Source: Sinonovacula constricta (Eukaryota; Mollusca; Bivalvia; Cardiida; Solecurtidae). From it: a DNA stretch of 64,000 nucleotides. Shown in pieces: positions 62,708-64,000 of this stretch. Numbering within the stretch: the first letter of the stretch is position 1; each line of letters begins with the position of its first letter. The notes under the pieces are model-generated. The model was not told the origin of the DNA, did no database searches, and worked only from the letters and a program-made list of their open reading frames with translations. Location of the stretch: positions 48,184,164 through 48,248,163 of the forward strand of contig CM017558.1 in the NCBI GenBank assembly GCA_007844125.1. Direction: 5' to 3'. The translations under genes and the position numbers were made by a program.

Positions 62708-64000
62708 TGATATATCCATCCCTACATATCATCTAAGTTATTTGTCCCTCCATATATTGACCGCTACAGCTGGGAATCATGTGAGTAATCCATCCCTGCA
62801 TTATATCCGAGTTATTAATTCCTGTATTTTATCATGGTACCATTCCTTTATATCATCTAAGATATCCATATCTGTATATCATCTGTAGTATCCATTCCTG
62901 TATATTATCAAGGTATCCATTCCTGTATATAATCTAAGATATCCATATCTGTATATCATCTGTAGTATCCATTCCTGTATATTATCAAGGTATCCATTCC
63001 TGTATATAATCTAACATATCCATATCTGTTTGTCATATGTGGTATCCATCCCTGTATATTATTGAGGTATCCATTCCTGTATATTATAGAGGTATCCATT
63101 CCTGTATATTATAGAGGTATCCATTCCTGTATATTATCGTGGTACCATTCCTTTATATCATCTAAGATATCCATATCTGTATATCATCTGTAGTATCCAT
63201 TCCTGTATATTATCAAGGTATCCATCCCTGTATATTATCGAGGTATCCATTTCTGTATATCATCTGTAGTATCCATTCCTGTATATTATCAAGGTATCCA
63301 TTCCTGTATATAATCTAACATATCCATATCTGTATATCATATGTGGTATCCATTCCCGTATATTGTTGAGGTATCCATTCCTGTATATTGTCGAGGTATT
63401 CATTCCTGTATATCATCTGTAGTATCCATTCCTGTATATTATCAAGGTATCCATTCCTGTATATAATCTAACATATCCATATCTGTATATCATATGAGGT
63501 ATCCATTCCTGTATATTGTCGAGGTATTCATTCCTGTATATCATCTGTAGTATCCATTCCTGTATATTATCAAGGTATCCATTCCTGTATATAATCTAAC
63601 ATATCCATATCTGTATATCATATGAGGTATTCATTCCTGTATATTATCGAGGTATCCATTCCTGTATATTATCGAGGTATTCATTCCTGTATATTATCAA
63701 GGTATCCATTCCTGTATATAATCTAACATATCCATATCTGTATATCATATGTGGTATTCATCCCTGTATATTATCTAACATATCCATATCTGTATATCAT
63801 ATGAGGTATCCATTCCTGTATATTATCGAGGTATCCATTCCTATATATTATCGAGGTATTCATTCCTGTATATTATCTAACATATCCATATCTGTATATC
63901 ATATGTGGTATCCATCCCTGTATATTATCGAGGTATCCATTCCTGTATATTATCGAGGTATCCATTCCTGTATATTATCGTGGTACCATTCCTTTATATC
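62708..64000. repeat. 25-bp satellite array with higher-order structure, runs off the window
   Basis: The basic unit is GGTATCCATTCCTGTATATT with ATCGA. A second variant, CATATCCATATCTGTATATC, recurs near 63017, 63320, 63472, 63600, 63727, 63778 and 63890, so several 25-bp units are amplified together. The first 150 bp are degenerate. At least about 50 monomers are present and the array continues past the window end. Confidence 0.93.

Overview
This is AT-rich eukaryotic DNA, most likely from an invertebrate nuclear genome. A bivalve or other mollusc is my best guess. It rests on the repeat style (a Ngaro-like tyrosine-recombinase retrotransposon, dispersed GATC-rich hairpin repeats, many short minisatellites, tRNA-derived SINE-like pieces) and is inference, not proof. 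There is no bacterial gene density, operon or Shine-Dalgarno signal, and I found no convincing host exon. Apart from the retrotransposon, the open frames are short and look like chance or tandem-repeat frames. The window is probably intergenic or intronic.

The one clear coding system is a retrotransposon at 14990-19925, read on the minus strand. It has the split direct repeats of Ngaro/PAT-type elements. In minus-strand order these are a 171-bp repeat, the genes, a 468-bp repeat, a second 171-bp copy, a 58-bp spacer and a 461-bp copy of the long repeat. The genes run gag-like (SAM-like N-terminus, CCCH zinc finger at the C-terminus), reverse transcriptase/RNase H, then tyrosine recombinase. 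I see no protease, integrase or methyltransferase. Gag and pol are joined by what looks like a textbook -1 frameshift site (A_AAA_AAC, seven bases before a small hairpin). Pol carries one in-frame TAG just before RT motif A. The recombinase frame has one indel at its first catalytic arginine, so this copy is not autonomous as sequenced. The 171-bp repeats appear identical, which suggests recent movement. The element sits inside a 39-bp minisatellite and shares TTAAA with its flanks.

The rest is dominated by repeats. Tandem arrays are: 29 bp (454-1014), 30 bp (13528-13832), 39/78 bp (14628-14968), 42 bp (25233-26548), 45/46 bp (27143-28876), 40 bp (38720-38880), 15/30 bp (42085-42720), 16 bp (45371-46930) and 25 bp (62708 to the window end). 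A MITE-like element with terminal inverted repeats separates the 42- and 46-bp arrays. A dispersed family of roughly 100 bp, rich in GATC, recurs at least nine times across the window in both orientations; the 29-bp minisatellite seems to be an amplified piece of it. tRNA-derived SINE-like fragments lie near 35.2, 35.6, 36.4, 38.2 and 62.3 kb, the last clearly tRNA-Cys-like. The remaining sequence is AT-rich non-coding DNA with a few stretches of mixed composition that could be regulatory.
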